64,000 nucleotides of DNA from AP-15 sp963814805 (lineage in GTDB: Bacteria; Pseudomonadota; Alphaproteobacteria; ATCC43930; CGMCC-115725), in contig CAWFER010000006.1 in NCBI GenBank assembly GCA_963814805.1, forward strand, positions 310,001 through 374,000, in the 5' to 3' direction. Under the pieces are notes generated by a model. It searched no databases. It saw only the letters and a list, made by a program, of their open reading frames with translations, and was not told where the DNA came from. The translations under genes were made by a program, and so were the position numbers. Positions 1-11,277 of this stretch are shown here, in pieces. The number at the start of each line of letters is the position of its first letter. Position 1 is the stretch's first letter.

Positions 1-220
1 GGTGTTGCCAATAACGATAAGATTCGATCTGGTAGGAAAAGACTGCCCGGTGTTCGCCGCCATGCCCCGCCAGATCACCTTGGCCGTCTCCATCCACGTT
101 GAGCCGCCGGGTCATCCGTCGGCCCTGAACCGGCGTCTTCCAGACCGCGGTATGGACGGTTTTCCCTTGCCACTCGATGTCGCGTGGCAGGCCCACATTT
201 ACCGAGAGCAACCGCGCCAT
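1..220 (-). CDS. MOSC domain protein, N-terminal part
   Basis: From an ATG at 218-220, 73 codons read leftwards and run off the window edge. An AGGAG ribosome binding site lies about 8 bases upstream. The protein begins MARLLSVNVGLPRDIEWQGK and continues with the segment NVDGDGQGDLAGHGGEHRAV. That is the characteristic start of the MOSC (molybdenum cofactor sulfurase C-terminal) family of YiiM-like proteins, which in many proteobacteria are fused to a flavin/ferredoxin reductase module. MOSC proteins bind a sulfur carrier or molybdenum cofactor and often act in detoxification of N-hydroxylated compounds. The visible part shows no frame break. The C-terminal part, and so any fusion partner, is outside the window. 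Confidence 0.8.
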   Translation of the reverse strand, partial: MARLLSVNVGLPRDIEWQGKTVHTAVWKTPVQGRRMTRRLNVDGDGQGDLAGHGGEHRAVFSYQIESYRYWQH

Positions 221-738
221 CGTTTGATCTCCTCTCCTCTCCTCTCAAGAGAGGCCCAAGAGTAAGCCCATTTCCGTCGGCGCCGATAATCCTCCCCTCT
301 GACCCGGATGCGGCATCCCTTGCGGGCAAATTCCAGCGCGGCAGATTTTGTGAACAGCGTCACCCCGCCTTCGGTCATCGGACATGCGGGACAAGCCCGC
401 GCAAAGGCGATCCTTGGGTTGCGCGGTCCGCAGTCGGGCTCAGCGCGCAGTCTTGATAGGGACCCGATCAGCGAACTCCATCAGGGCCAGCGGTCGTAGG
501 CGCCGCACCGAAGGGCCGGACATATGACTGCACCCGACCAATTCGCCAAACCCGTACTCAACATCCTTCGCAGGCGGGGGCCGTCCACATATGATTTTCG
601 CAGACCCAGACGAAGGCTATGTCCAGCATGGCCCGGATCGGATCAGATTTTCCACTGGAAGATCGACCTGTAGCGGAACCTTTTGAATGCGATAAGGAAA
701 TCTACTGGGATGGCGGATGACGTGATGGAGAACTCAAA
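221..738. other. Non-coding stretch without recognised gene
   Basis: I see no convincing gene between the MOSC start and the small membrane protein at 739. A CTCCT microsatellite at 229-246 supplies the MOSC ribosome binding site when read on the minus strand. A 33-codon open frame at 619-720 starts with ATG and ends in a TGA directly upstream of, and in frame with, the gene at 739. It could be a leader peptide but has no supporting homology. Confidence 0.4.
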
Positions 739-924
739 ATGGCGATACCCGCTGGAATGGGCAGGCAGGTAGCTGTTGTGCTTTACGTGGTGGCGATGGC
801 GGCCGTCATAGTCGGTGTAGATGTCATGTTCTTCAGAAACCAATTCTGGGAACGGCTGGCGGTGAATATTGGGATTGTTTTGGTGTCCGCAGCTTTCTAC
901 TTGATATTCGTCAGGCGTCCATGA
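739..924 (+). CDS. Small two-helix membrane protein, unknown function
   Basis: This 61-residue protein starts at ATG 739 with a GGAG ribosome binding site about 8 bases upstream. Two hydrophobic segments (about residues 10-29 and 40-58) flank a short polar loop containing the residues FFRNQFWERL. The protein ends in a basic tail, so a hairpin topology with both ends on the cytoplasmic side is likely. I do not recognise the family. The hydrophobicity pattern and ribosome binding site argue that it is real, and the longer minus-strand frame over the same bases is a shadow. Confidence 0.55.
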   Translation: MAIPAGMGRQVAVVLYVVAMAAVIVGVDVMFFRNQFWERLAVNIGIVLVSAAFYLIFVRRP

Positions 925-933
925 CGAGCAAGC

Positions 934-1064
934 GTAGGGCGGATGTAATCCGCCATCTTGGCGATTGCCGGCGCTCAGCCGTTTTATCAGGTTCGCGGCA
1001 GCGAACGGGGAATCTGGCGATCCTGCGCGGCATCCGCGAAGGAGGCGGATTGCATCCGCCCTAC
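934..1064. repeat. 131-bp element with 21-bp terminal inverted repeats
   Basis: The 21 bases at 934-954 (gtagggcggatgtaatccgcc) and the reverse complement of 1044-1064 match at 20 of 21 positions. Together they bound a 131-bp stretch with no open frame of its own, lying between the small membrane protein and the end of the helicase gene. GTAGGGCGGAT...CGCC ends are typical of short dispersed repeats of MITE or REP type in GC-rich proteobacteria. The element could also fold into one long hairpin and act as a transcript end. I see no clear target-site duplication. Confidence 0.6.
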
Positions 1065-1094
1065 GTCCTTCTACATCGCTCGGATGACCGCCGG

Positions 1095-3362
1095 TCACGC
1101 GCGCTCGACGTAGGCGTCCATGATTTTTTTGTCGCCGGCGTGCTCGAAGCGGATCGCGAGCTTGTTGTCTTCGACCGCGGTGACGGCGCCATAGCCGAAT
1201 TTCTGGTGAAACACCCGGTCGCCGACTGAAAACCCGCCGACCCGGCGGATCTCGGCGCCGCGGCGCGGGACGGGACCGGCCGCGATCAGCACCGGGCGGC
1301 GGGGTTCGGCCCATGGCCTCGTTGCGGCGGCGGCCCGGCAGTGTCGATCGTCGCCCCCCAGCCGCCGGCATAGGCGATATCGCGCGCGCCCGGCCGCAAC
1401 CCGGGCTCGGCGACGAACTCGACATGCTCGGCCGGCAGTTCGTCGACAAAGCGCGAGCGCATCGCGCTCTGCCACTGGCCGTGGATGCGGCGGTTGGCGG
1501 CGAACGAGACATGGGCGCGATGGCGCGCGCGGGTCAGCCCGACATAGGCGAGCCGGCGCTCCTCCTCGACCGCGGCGAGCCCGTTCTCCTCCATCGCCCG
1601 CTGGCTGGGGAACAGCCCATCCTCCCAGCCCGGCAGAAACACGGTGTCGAATTCGAGCCCCTTGGCGCTGTGCAGGGTCATCAGATTGACCATGTCGCCC
1701 TGCCGCGTCGGCGGCGTTGTCCATGACCAGGCTGACATGTTCGAGAAAGCCGCCGAGGTTCTCGAACTCGGCCATCGCCACCACCAGCTCCTTCAGGTTT
1801 TCGAGCCGGCCGGCGGCGTCGGGCGAGCGGTCGGCCTGCCACATCCCGGTATAGCCCAATTCGTCGAGCACGATCTGCACCAGGTCGGTGTGCGAGACGC
1901 GGTCGGCCTCGGCCGCGCCAGCGGTCGAGCGCCGCGATGAAGGCGGCAAGCGCATTGCGCCCGGCCGGGCGCAGCCGGTCGCCGGCGATCGCGAGCCGCG
2001 CCGCCTCGACCAGGGGCAGTCGCTCGTCGCGGGCCAGGCCATGGAGCTGCTGCAAGGTGGCGCTGCCGATGCCGCGGCGCGGGGTATTGAGGATGCGCTC
2101 GAAGGCGAGGTCGTCGGCCGGCTGGTTGACGAGGCGCAGATAGGCGAGCGCGTCGCGGATCTCCTGGCGCTCGTAAAAGCGCGGGCCGCCGATCACCCGA
2201 TAGGGCAAGGCCAGAGCGATGAAGCGCTCCTCGAACTCGCGGGTCTGAAAGCCGGCGCGCACCAGGATCGCGATCTCGCTCAGCGCGTGGCCCTTGCGCT
2301 GCAACGCCTCGATCTCGTCGCCGACCCAGCGCGCCTCCTCCTCGGCGTCCCACAAGGCGCGGACCACGATCTTGTCGCCGTCGCCGGCCTGGGTCCACAA
2401 GGTCTTGCCGAGCCGCCCGCGATTGTGCGCGATCATGCCGCCGGCGGCGCCGAGGATGCGCGAGCGTCGAACGGTAGTTCTCCTCGAGCCGGATCACCGC
2501 GGCGCCGGGAAAATCGGTTTCGAAGCGCAGGATGTTGCCGATCTCGGCGCCGCGCCAGCTGTAGATCGACTGGTCGTCGTCGCCGACACAGCACAGATTG
2601 CGCCGGGCCTGGGCCAAGAGCCGCAGCCACAGATACTGCGCGACGTTGGTGTCCTGGTACTCGTCGACCAGGATATAGCGGAAGCGCCGGTGGTAGTCGG
2701 CGAGGATCTCGGGGTTTTGGGTGAGCAAGGTCAGGTTGTGCAACAGGAGGTCGCCGAAATCGACGGCGTTGACGGTCGCCAGGCGCTGCTGATAGCGCTC
2801 GTATAGCGCCACCGCGCGGCCATCGGCAAAGCCGTCGGCGTCGGCGCGCGAGAGCTTGTCGGGGCCGAGGCCGCGATCCTTCCAGCGCTGGATGACCCCG
2901 AGCAGCACGCGCGCCGGCCAGCGCCGCTCGTCGATGTTCTCGGCCTGCAGGATCTGCTTTAAGAGGCGAATCTGGTCATCGGCGTCGAGGATGGTAAAGC
3001 TCGATTTGAGCCCGGCGGCCTCGGCATGGCGGCGCAGGATGCGCGCCGCGATCGCATGAAAGGTGCCGAGCCAGACGCCGTCGGCGGCGCTCCCGATCAT
3101 CGCCTCGAGGCGCTGGCGCATCTCGCGCGCCGCCTTGTTGGTGAAGGTGACCGCCAGCAATTCGGACGGAAAAGCGCGGCGGGTGGCGAGGATATGCGCC
3201 AGCCTGCGCGGTCAGCACCCGGGTCTTGCCGGTGCCGGCGCCGGCCAGCACGAGGACCGGACCGTCGACCGCCTCGACCGCGCGCAGCTGCGCCTCGTTG
3301 AGGCCGGCGAGATAGGACGGGGCGGCGATGGGCGGGCGGCTCAGAGCGGCGCGATCGGGCAT
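1095..3362 (-). CDS. uvrD: UvrD/PcrA-type DNA helicase II (frameshifted)
   Basis: This is an SF1A 3'-5' DNA helicase used in nucleotide excision repair, mismatch repair and replication-fork clearing. The motifs are all present in order but spread over several frames: Walker A GAGTGKT near the N-terminus, TFTNKAAREMRQR, DEYQDTN (Walker B), DDDQSIYSWRGAE, EENYRS, LHSAKGLEFD and VGLTRARHR. A C-terminal Tudor-like segment, VFHQKFGYGAV, resembles the RNA-polymerase-binding tail of PcrA/UvrD. The start is taken at ATG 3362, giving about 755 residues, normal for the family. I see about five frame breaks, near 3200, 2455, 1913, 1700 and 1300. Since both ends and all motifs are conserved, sequencing indels are more likely than a pseudogene. 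Confidence 0.85.
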
Positions 3363-3476
3363 GCAGCAATCATATAGCAACGCGCGCCGCGCGATGCAGG
3401 ATCGTGTCGCCGGCGCGACCGCCGAGCCGTCACCCGATCATCCGGGCGGGTTCTTTCACGCACCGCGGAGCGCGGC

Positions 3477-3962
3477 TCAGCCGAGCGCTTTTTCCAGGAG
3501 GTCGAGGGCGGCGAGCGAAAACGCGCGCATGTTGTCGACCCGGTCGGCCTTGCCGGTCTCGACGGTCATCGAGCGCTCGCCATTGGGTCCGATCACGGCG
3601 ATGCAGGAATGCCCGGCGGCGTGGCCATAGCGGCTGCCGGTCGGCCCCGCGGTTCCGGTCTCGCCGAGCGACCACGCGGTCCCGAGCTTGCCGCGGATCT
3701 TGCGCGCGAACAGCAGCGCGTAAGGCTCGGTCGACGGCGTGACGCCGGCCATCTCCGCCTCGGTCACGGCGAGCAGGGCGGCGCGCGACTGGCGGGTATA
3801 GACGACGGCGCCGCCCATGAAATACGCCGACGCGCCGGCGATCGCCAGCAAGGCCGCCGAGATCATCCCGGCGGTCGAGGATTCGGCGATCGAGATCGTC
3901 TCGTTGCGCGCCTTGAGCTTGGCCGCGATCCGTTCCGCCTGGGGCAGCAAATCCTGCAACAT
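3477..3962 (-). CDS. pncC: CinA C-terminal family nicotinamide-nucleotide amidohydrolase
   Basis: This intact 161-residue protein corresponds to the stand-alone CinA C-terminal domain (PncC/YgaD), which deamidates nicotinamide mononucleotide to nicotinic acid mononucleotide in pyridine-nucleotide recycling. The family signatures ESSTAGMISAAL (about residues 27-38) and GETGTAGPTGSRYG (about 100-113) are present. The length fits a single-domain PncC rather than full-length CinA, and there is no signal peptide, so the protein is cytoplasmic. It lies downstream of groEL on the same strand but beyond a strong terminator, so it is probably transcribed separately. Assignment to the family is firm. 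The amidase activity is inferred from the family. Confidence 0.85.
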   Translation of the reverse strand: MLQDLLPQAERIAAKLKARNETISIAESSTAGMISAALLAIAGASAYFMGGAVVYTRQSRAALLAVTEAEMAGVTPSTEPYALLFARKIRGKLGTAWSLGETGTAGPTGSRYGHAAGHSCIAVIGPNGERSMTVETGKADRVDNMRAFSLAALDLLEKALG

Positions 3963-4057
3963 CGCTCCACCTCCATTGCGTTGGCCCGGGCTTCCCGCGG
4001 GCGGGTAGCCGCCGCGGCAGACTAGCAGACGATCGCTGCGCCGAGGACCTCGCGGGC

Positions 4058-4092
4058 AAAAAAAGAGGCCGACGCTTCGGGGCGCCGGCCTC
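4058..4092 (-). terminator. Rho-independent terminator of groESL
   Basis: Read on the minus strand, a GC-rich hairpin (GAGGCCG at one side, CGGCCTC at the other) is followed at once by seven T residues (4064-4058). It lies 22 bases beyond the groEL stop codon and is a textbook intrinsic terminator. Confidence 0.9.
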
Positions 4093-4113
4093 GGTCGAGA
4101 CTTGCCGCAGAGT

Positions 4114-5755
<1,642 letters not shown>

Positions 5756-5766
5756 GATCTTCTCCC

Positions 5767-6063
5767 TCAGGCGGTCTTGTCGACGACGCCCATGATGTCG
5801 CTTTCCTTCATGACGACGAGATCCTCGCCGTCGATCTTGATCTCGGTGCCGGACCATTTGCCGAACAGCACGCGATCGCCGATCTTGACGTCGAGCGGGT
5901 GCAGCTTCCCGTCCTCGCCGCGCGCGCCCGGCCCGGCGGCGAGAACCTCGCCTTCCATCGGTTTTTCCCGCGCCGTATCGGGGATGATGATGCCGCCTCT
6001 GCTTTTCTCTTCCTCCTCGATGCGCCGAACCAGCACACGATCCTGCAATGGTCGAAATGTCAC
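5767..6063 (-). CDS. groES: 10-kDa co-chaperonin GroES
   Basis: This intact 98-residue co-chaperonin caps the GroEL ring. The N-terminal FRPLQDRVLVRRIEEEEKS, the mobile-loop segment GGIIIPDTAREKPMEGEV and the C-terminal MKESDIMGVVD are diagnostic. The start codon is GTG at 6061-6063, chosen because a GGAGG ribosome binding site lies 7 bases upstream and the protein then begins at the conserved position. It is the first gene of the groES-groEL operon, controlled by the CIRCE element about 40 bases upstream. Confidence 0.97.
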   Translation of the reverse strand: MTFRPLQDRVLVRRIEEEEKSRGGIIIPDTAREKPMEGEVLAAGPGARGEDGKLHPLDVKIGDRVLFGKWSGTEIKIDGEDLVVMKESDIMGVVDKTA

Positions 6064-6103
6064 GGGGTACCTCCGTTCAGAGATTTGCGAACCTCGTGCG
6101 TAT

Positions 6104-6130
6104 GTAGCACTCTTCGATGGCGAGTGCTAA
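6104..6130 (-). promoter_or_regulatory. CIRCE operator (HrcA binding site)
   Basis: Nine-base arms gtagcactc (6104-6112) and gagtgctaa (6122-6130) are separated by exactly nine bases. This matches the CIRCE consensus TTAGCACTC-N9-GAGTGCTAA with one mismatch. It sits 41-67 bases upstream of the groES start, where it would mediate HrcA repression relieved by heat shock. HrcA itself is not in this window. Confidence 0.95.
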
Positions 6131-6506
6131 CAAAAATTAACCCGCAATCGACCTGTGGCCCGCGGGCTCCGCCGGGCCGCTCGCACCCCTTGACCCGATC
6201 GGCGAAGCGCCCAAATCCTGATTGTCGTCAACTTGCAGGGAGGATGTCCGCGATCGACATGAATCCACCTGGGAAGTCCGAGTTGCCGACCGCTTGGCAT
6301 CGGCAACCGAGCATAAAGACCAAGATATAGCCCGGGCTTCGAGTCCTGGGCGCGAAGTCCGGCTTCGCAACAGCGGCCCCCGCCTGCCGCTTCGAGCGCG
6401 CGGGGGTCTTTGCATGTCGAAACCGGTCGACCCGGCTTTTCGACGGCCTCGCCCGGCGTTAGGGTCGCGGCGCGCGATCAAAGAACCCGAAAACGCGAAC
6501 CCCAGG
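6131..6506 (+). ncRNA. Possible small RNA with tandem hairpins
   Basis: This 376-base interval between the groES control region and the hydrolase start has no convincing gene. Its right part folds strongly on the plus strand. There is a GCCCGGG/CCTGGGC hairpin near 6331-6352, a GCGAAG/CTTCGC hairpin near 6352-6368, and a 7-bp perfect stem CCCCCGC/GCGGGGG (6377-6383 with 6400-6406) capped by CGCT-TCG-AGCG and followed by TCTTT. The last is terminator-like, yet no protein gene precedes it on this strand. A short untranslated RNA ending at about 6411, or a leader of the downstream hydrolase, would explain it. I do not recognise a known RNA family (6S, SRP and tmRNA cores are not evident). Confidence 0.3.
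6377..6411 (+). terminator. Terminator-like hairpin upstream of hydrolase
   Basis: A perfect 7-bp GC stem (6377-6383 and 6400-6406) with an inner 4-bp stem-loop is followed by TCTTT. The T-run is short, so termination strength is uncertain. On the minus strand no T-run follows, so it would act on rightward transcription only. Confidence 0.45.
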
Positions 6507-7386
6507 ATGACCCTCGACAGCTCCGGTCCGACCTCGCGGATCTATTTCTCGCAGCGCCTGCGGCTGCATTACGTCGATTGGGGCAATCCCGGCGCCCCGC
6601 CGCTGCTGCTGGTTCATGGCGGCCGCGACCATTGCCGCAACTGGGACTGGGTCGCCGGCGCCCTGCGGCGCGACTGGCACGTTCTGGCGCCCGATCTGCG
6701 CGGCCACGGCGACAGCCAGTGGTCGCCCGACGGCAACTATACGATCGCCGGCTATGTCTACGATCTCGCCCAGCTGATCCACCAGCAGGAGCTGGCGCCG
6801 GTCACCATCATCGCCCATTCGCTCGGCGGGGTCATCGCGCTGCGCTATGCCGGGATCTATCCCGGACTTGCGTCGCCAAGCTCGTCGCCATCGAGGGGCT
6901 CGGCGCCTCGCCGCGGCGGGTGCGCGAACGCCGGCAGCGCCGCGATCGCGGTGCGCATGCAGAGCTGGATCGACGAGCAGCGCGGGCTCTCCGGCCGGCT
7001 GCCGCGCCGCTACGCCTCGATCGAGGATGCGTTCCGCCGCATGCAGGAGGAAAACCAGCATCTGTCGCCCGAGCAGGCGCGCCATCTGACCCAGCACGGG
7101 GTCAACCAGAACGAGGACGGCACCTATAGCTGGAAATTCGACAATTACGTGCGCGCCGAGCCGCCCTATGAGATGACCATGGCCGAGATCGAGGAATTGT
7201 GGGGCCGCATCGCCTGCCCGACCCTGCTGGTCTACGGCAAGGAAAGCTGGGCCTCGAACCCGGCCGACGACGGCCGGGTGCGGCATTTCGCGCAACGCCC
7301 GGGTGGTCACCTTCGAGAACGCCGGCCACTGGGTGCACCACGACCGGCTCGACGCATTTCTCGATCTGGTCCGGGATTTTCTCTGA
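6507..7386 (+). CDS. Alpha/beta hydrolase (frameshifted)
   Basis: This alpha/beta-hydrolase-fold enzyme of about 290 residues is probably cytoplasmic. The oxyanion segment LLLVHGGRDHCRNWDWV, the nucleophile elbow AHSLGGV (Ser) and the C-terminal NAGHWVHHDR carrying the catalytic His are visible. DLRGHGDSQWSPDG matches the usual post-beta4 stretch. The start is ATG 6507, preceded by an AGG-like purine run. Two pairs of frame breaks occur: a compensated shift around 6870-6910 that garbles about 15 residues, and a second at about 7295 after which the true frame ends at TGA 7384-7386. The substrate cannot be told; epoxide-hydrolase-like and esterase-like members share these motifs. Confidence 0.75.
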
Positions 7387-7484
7387 TCCGGTCGGGTCCC
7401 GATGGTCCGCGACCGGATCCGGGCGCAGGCCCGGTCGGGCGGCCCGGCGCCGATCCGGCGCGGCGATTTGGCGCCGCCGCGCGC

Positions 7485-9964
7485 TCAAAACTGCTTCAGC
7501 AGCCGGTCGAGATAGTCGCGCTCGATCTGCGGCCGATAGCTCTCGCCGGCGCGGCGGCGCAACTCGTCGAGGATCTGACGGGCTTTGTCCATCCGTATCC
7601 TGATCGGGGATCTTGACGTCCCCCTGATCGTAGGCGCCGCTATTGGCCGTCGGCCGGCCGAGCGGGTCGCGCTCGCCCTCGCTCGCGCGGCTGGCCGGTT
7701 CCGTCGCCGCGATCGGCGGGCTCGCCCCAGGCGCCGCCCAGGCGCTGCTGCATCTGTCGGGCAAATTCGCGCTCGGCCTGCTGCAGCTGGTCGAGAGCGT
7801 CGGTCTGCGGCCCGATCGCCGCGCCGGGCGGCCGCCCCGCAACGCCTGCGCCGCGTCGTGCATCGCCCGCTCGGCGCGCCCCAGCGGGTCCGGGAATGCC
7901 GCCCGGCCCATCGCCCATCCGGCGCATGATCTCGCCCAGGCTGCGGCGCAGCGCCTCCTGCTTTCGGGCCGCGTCGCCGCTCTGGCCGGGGCTGTTCGGC
8001 CGGGCTCCGTCCGATTGCCGGGAAGATCGCCGGGGATCCCCATCTGTCCCTGCTCGGCTTGCTGGCGGGCGCGGAAGCTATGGTCGAGCAGCTGCTGCTG
8101 GCGCTGCATCAGCCGCGCATGCCGCGCATCATCTGCTGCGCCTCGGCGGATTCCTCTGCCGCATCTGTCCCGGGCGCGCCAGGCGCAGATTTTCCAGCAT
8201 GTTCTGCAATTGCGACAGCAGCGCGCGCGCCTGGTCGCGGTCGCCGTTTTTGGCCAGCTCGCGGGCCCGGTCGAGCATATGTTCGAGATCGCGGCTGGTC
8301 AGCGTTTGCGAGCGGTCGGCTCGGCTGCGGGCGCGGGCCGGGATGGCGCGCCATGGTTTGCGGCGAGCGCCTGCAGATAGCGGTCGAGCGCATCTTTCAG
8401 CTGGCTCATCAGCCGGTCGATCTCCCGGTCCGGCGCGTTTTTCGCCAGCGCGTCCTGCAGCTTGCTGCTGCAGGCGTCGAAGCTCGTTGCGGGCCAGCGA
8501 GGCCTGCCCGTCCTCGATGCGCAGCGCGGTGTCCCACAGCAGCTGCTCGACCTGGGCGATGGCGGCCGCGCCGTCGGTGCAGCCGCAGCCGCTCCTGGGC
8601 GACGCGCAGCGCCAGGAAGACGACCATGTCATTGCGGTAAAGCTCCGGGCGCGAGCGCAGATCGCCGAGGATCTCGGCCACCCGCAGCCGCGAACCTGGA
8701 TCGGCGGCCAGTTCCTTGCGCTGCTCGATGATCGCCCGCGCGACCGGGTTGGTGAACACCCGTTCCGGCAGGGTCATGCGCACCGGCGCGCTCTCGCCCT
8801 TCTGGCCCAGCGCGTCCTTGGCGACGAGCCGGATCTCGACCGGCAGCCCGGCCCAGGGATTGGGCGTCAGATCGTGATAGCTGGTCGCCTGCGCCTCTTT
8901 CAGGTGCAGGCCGGGCAGCGGCAGATCGAGCTTCAGCTCCGCGCCGGGCTTGGCGCCGGGGCGGCGTGATCACCGCTTCGACGCTCTCCACCCCATAATC
9001 GTCGGTCGCGCGATAGTCGATGCGCAAGGCTTGGTGCGCCGTTGCCGCAGGCGGCTTGGCGAAGGCGACGGTCGGCGGATGATCGGGGATGATCCGGATC
9101 GGCCAGCTGCCGAGCACGGTCCCGGCCTGCGACACCTCGATGCGCCGGCCGGCGGTCAGGATCGCCTGGGCGCGAAAATTCTCCTTGTCGATCGCGGCAA
9201 AGTTGCTGGCTGCGGCCGTCGAGCGCCAATTGCGGGGACCGAACCGCCGCCATGCACCTGAGCCAAGAGCTTGCTGCCGGTCGGGACCGGGATCGTGCTG
9301 CCGGTTTTCCGGCCGCAGGAATAGCGGCGGCAGCCCGGTATATTCGGGCGGGGTAAGCCAGATGTCGAGGCTGGCGGCAATGGCCGGCGGGCCGGCGTCG
9401 AGGCTCGGGGTCACCGCGCGCAGCAGGCGGTCGCGCCAATCGCCGCCGGCGTCGACCGCGCCGAGCAGCAGCAGCATCGCCAGCAGCGCCCGCACGCCCC
9501 ACGGGTCGCGCGCGGCAAAACCGGCGGCGGGCATCCCGATCCGCAGGCGGCTGCGCCAGCCCCGCATCTGCCGCTGGTGCGCCTGCCACAGCTGCGCCGC
9601 CTGCGGGTCGAGCGGCACGCCGGCCGGTCGGCCAGCGCCTGCAACGGCCGGTGCGACAAGCCCGCTTGCGCGCTCGATACGGCGGCGGGCGGCGGCGATG
9701 GCCGGGGAGCACGACGCCGCGAAACGCCGCGGCGAGGCCAGCAGGAAAGCCGCGCCGAAGACCAGGAGCACCGCCGCATGGACGAGGCCCGGCAGCAATG
9801 GCAGCAGATCGAACAGGGCGAGGACCAGAAAGGAGCAGAGGATCGCCAGCGCCGGCCAGCAGGCTGGCCAGACCCGCTCCCACAGCAGCGCGGCGCGGGC
9901 GAGGAGAGCCGTGCCGCAAACGAGCGGAAAACTTGATGGGGGGATCTTCCTGGCGGGCGCTCAT
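7485..9964 (-). CDS. TIGR02302/DUF4175 large membrane protein (frameshifted)
   Basis: This large membrane protein belongs to the alphaproteobacterial TIGR02302 family (DUF4175), whose biochemical role is unknown. Two hydrophobic helices near the N-terminus (LALFDLLPLLPGLVHAAVLL region) and a third after DPWGVRALLAMLLLLGAV precede a long soluble part. That part contains WLTPPEYTGLPPLFLRPEN and a Gln/Arg-rich, coiled-coil-like C-terminal half (LDQLQQAEREFARQMQQRLG). The C-terminus reads YLDRLLKQF, typical of the family. The span of about 826 residues matches family length, although at least six frame breaks are present. Its ATG overlaps the lysA stop (ATGA at 9961-9964), implying translational coupling with lysine synthesis, an arrangement common in this class. 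Confidence 0.8.
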
Positions 9965-11277
9965 CCGGCGCCTCGCTTCCGCGCCGGGTCGGGGACGCCG
10001 TCCTCGAGCCGGGCCCCGAGCCAGTCCGGAATTGTATCAAGCGACAGCAACTCCTCATAGCTCGGCCGCGCCCGGATCACGCGAAACGGTCGCCGGCGAC
10101 CAGCACCTCGGGGACCAGCAGGCGGCTGTTGTAGGTCGAGCTCATGACCGCGCCATAGGCGCCGGCGGCGGTGAAGGCGACGAGGTCGCCCTCGTCCAAT
10201 GGCGGCAGCTCGCGATCGACGGCGAAGGTGTCGCCGGTCTCGCAGACCGGGCCGACGACGTCGGCCGGGAAGCCGCGCGCCAGGCTCCGGCGAGACGGAC
10301 CGGCACGGATGTCGTGCCAGGCGTCGTACAGCGCCGGGCGGATCAGATCGTTCATCGCCGCATCGACGATGACGAACCGCTTGCCCGGCGCGTTCTTTGA
10401 TATAAAGCACGCGGGTGACGAGCACCCCGGCCGGACCGGCCAGCACCCGCCCCGGCTCGAAGGCAAGGGCGAGATCGAGCGGCGCGAAGATCTCGCGGAC
10501 CATCCTCGCATAATCGGCCATCTCGGGCGGCTGTTCGTCGCGATAGCGGATGCCGAGGCCGCCGCCGAGATCGACGCGGGCGACCGCGAGCCCGCTCGCC
10601 CGCAGCGCGCGCACCAGGACGGCCAGCCGGGTGAAGGCTTCGCGGAACGGCCCGAGCCCGCCGGTCTGCGAGCCGATATGGACGGCGAGCCCCAGGGGCG
10701 CGATGCCGGGCAGCGAGGCGGCCAGGCGATAGGCCGCCGCCGCCTCGGCCAACTAGACGCCGAACTTGTTCTCCTTCTTGCCGGTGGCGATCTTGGCGTG
10801 GGTCAGCGCACCGACGTCGGGATTGACCCGCAGGGCCACCGGCGCGCGTCCGGCCCAGTTCGCTGGCGACGGCGCTCAGCCGACGCAGCTCCGGCAACCG
10901 ACTCGACGTTGATCTGGTGGATGCCGGCGGCGAGCGCCGCCGCCATTTCCTGCGCGGTCTTGCCGACGCCGGAAAAGACGATGCGCTCGGGCGGCACGCC
11001 GGCGGCGAGGGCGCGGCGCAGCTCGCCCTCGGAGACGACGTCGGCGCCGGCGCCGAGCCCGGCAACAGGCGCAGGACGGCGAGGTTGGAATTCGCCTTGA
11101 CCGCGTAGCAGATCAGCGGCGGCTGATCGGCGAACGCCTCGGCAAAGCGGCGGTATTGGCGTGCCAGCGACGCCGTCGAGTAGACATAGAACGGGGTGCC
11201 GACCGCCGCGGCGATACGGGCGAGCGGCACGCCCTCGGCGCACAGTTCGCCGCCGCGAGGGAAAAGAAGTGACTCAC
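9961..11277 (-). CDS. lysA: Diaminopimelate decarboxylase (frameshifts plus in-frame TAG)
   Basis: This PLP enzyme converts meso-diaminopimelate to lysine. The N-terminal AAAVGTPFYVYSTASLARQY, the PLP-lysine motif ICYAVKANSNLAVLRLL, HIGSQTGGLGPF, the phosphate-binding VDLGGGLGIRY, EPGRVLAGPAGVLVTRVLY and the active-site region VVGPVCETGDTFA are all recognisable, spread over several frames. The start is set at GTG 11277 because it lies in the usual place after the lipoprotein gene and begins SHFF, as in relatives. The first codons are themselves frame-shifted in a T-run. A TAG interrupts the reading at 10753-10755 (KENKFGV-stop-LAEAAAAYRL), where GAG would fit. The gene spans about 439 codons, normal for LysA. 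Confidence 0.88.

Noticed and set aside
619..720. A 33-codon frame upstream of and in frame with the small membrane protein, separated by TGA
   Set aside because: It could be read as another UGA read-through, but there is no redox motif, no homology and a good separate ribosome binding site for the downstream start.
10753..10755. Pyrrolysine or programmed amber read-through in lysA
   Set aside because: LysA has no Pyl position, the genome type does not use pyrrolysine as far as I know, and a single G-to-T change explains the codon.
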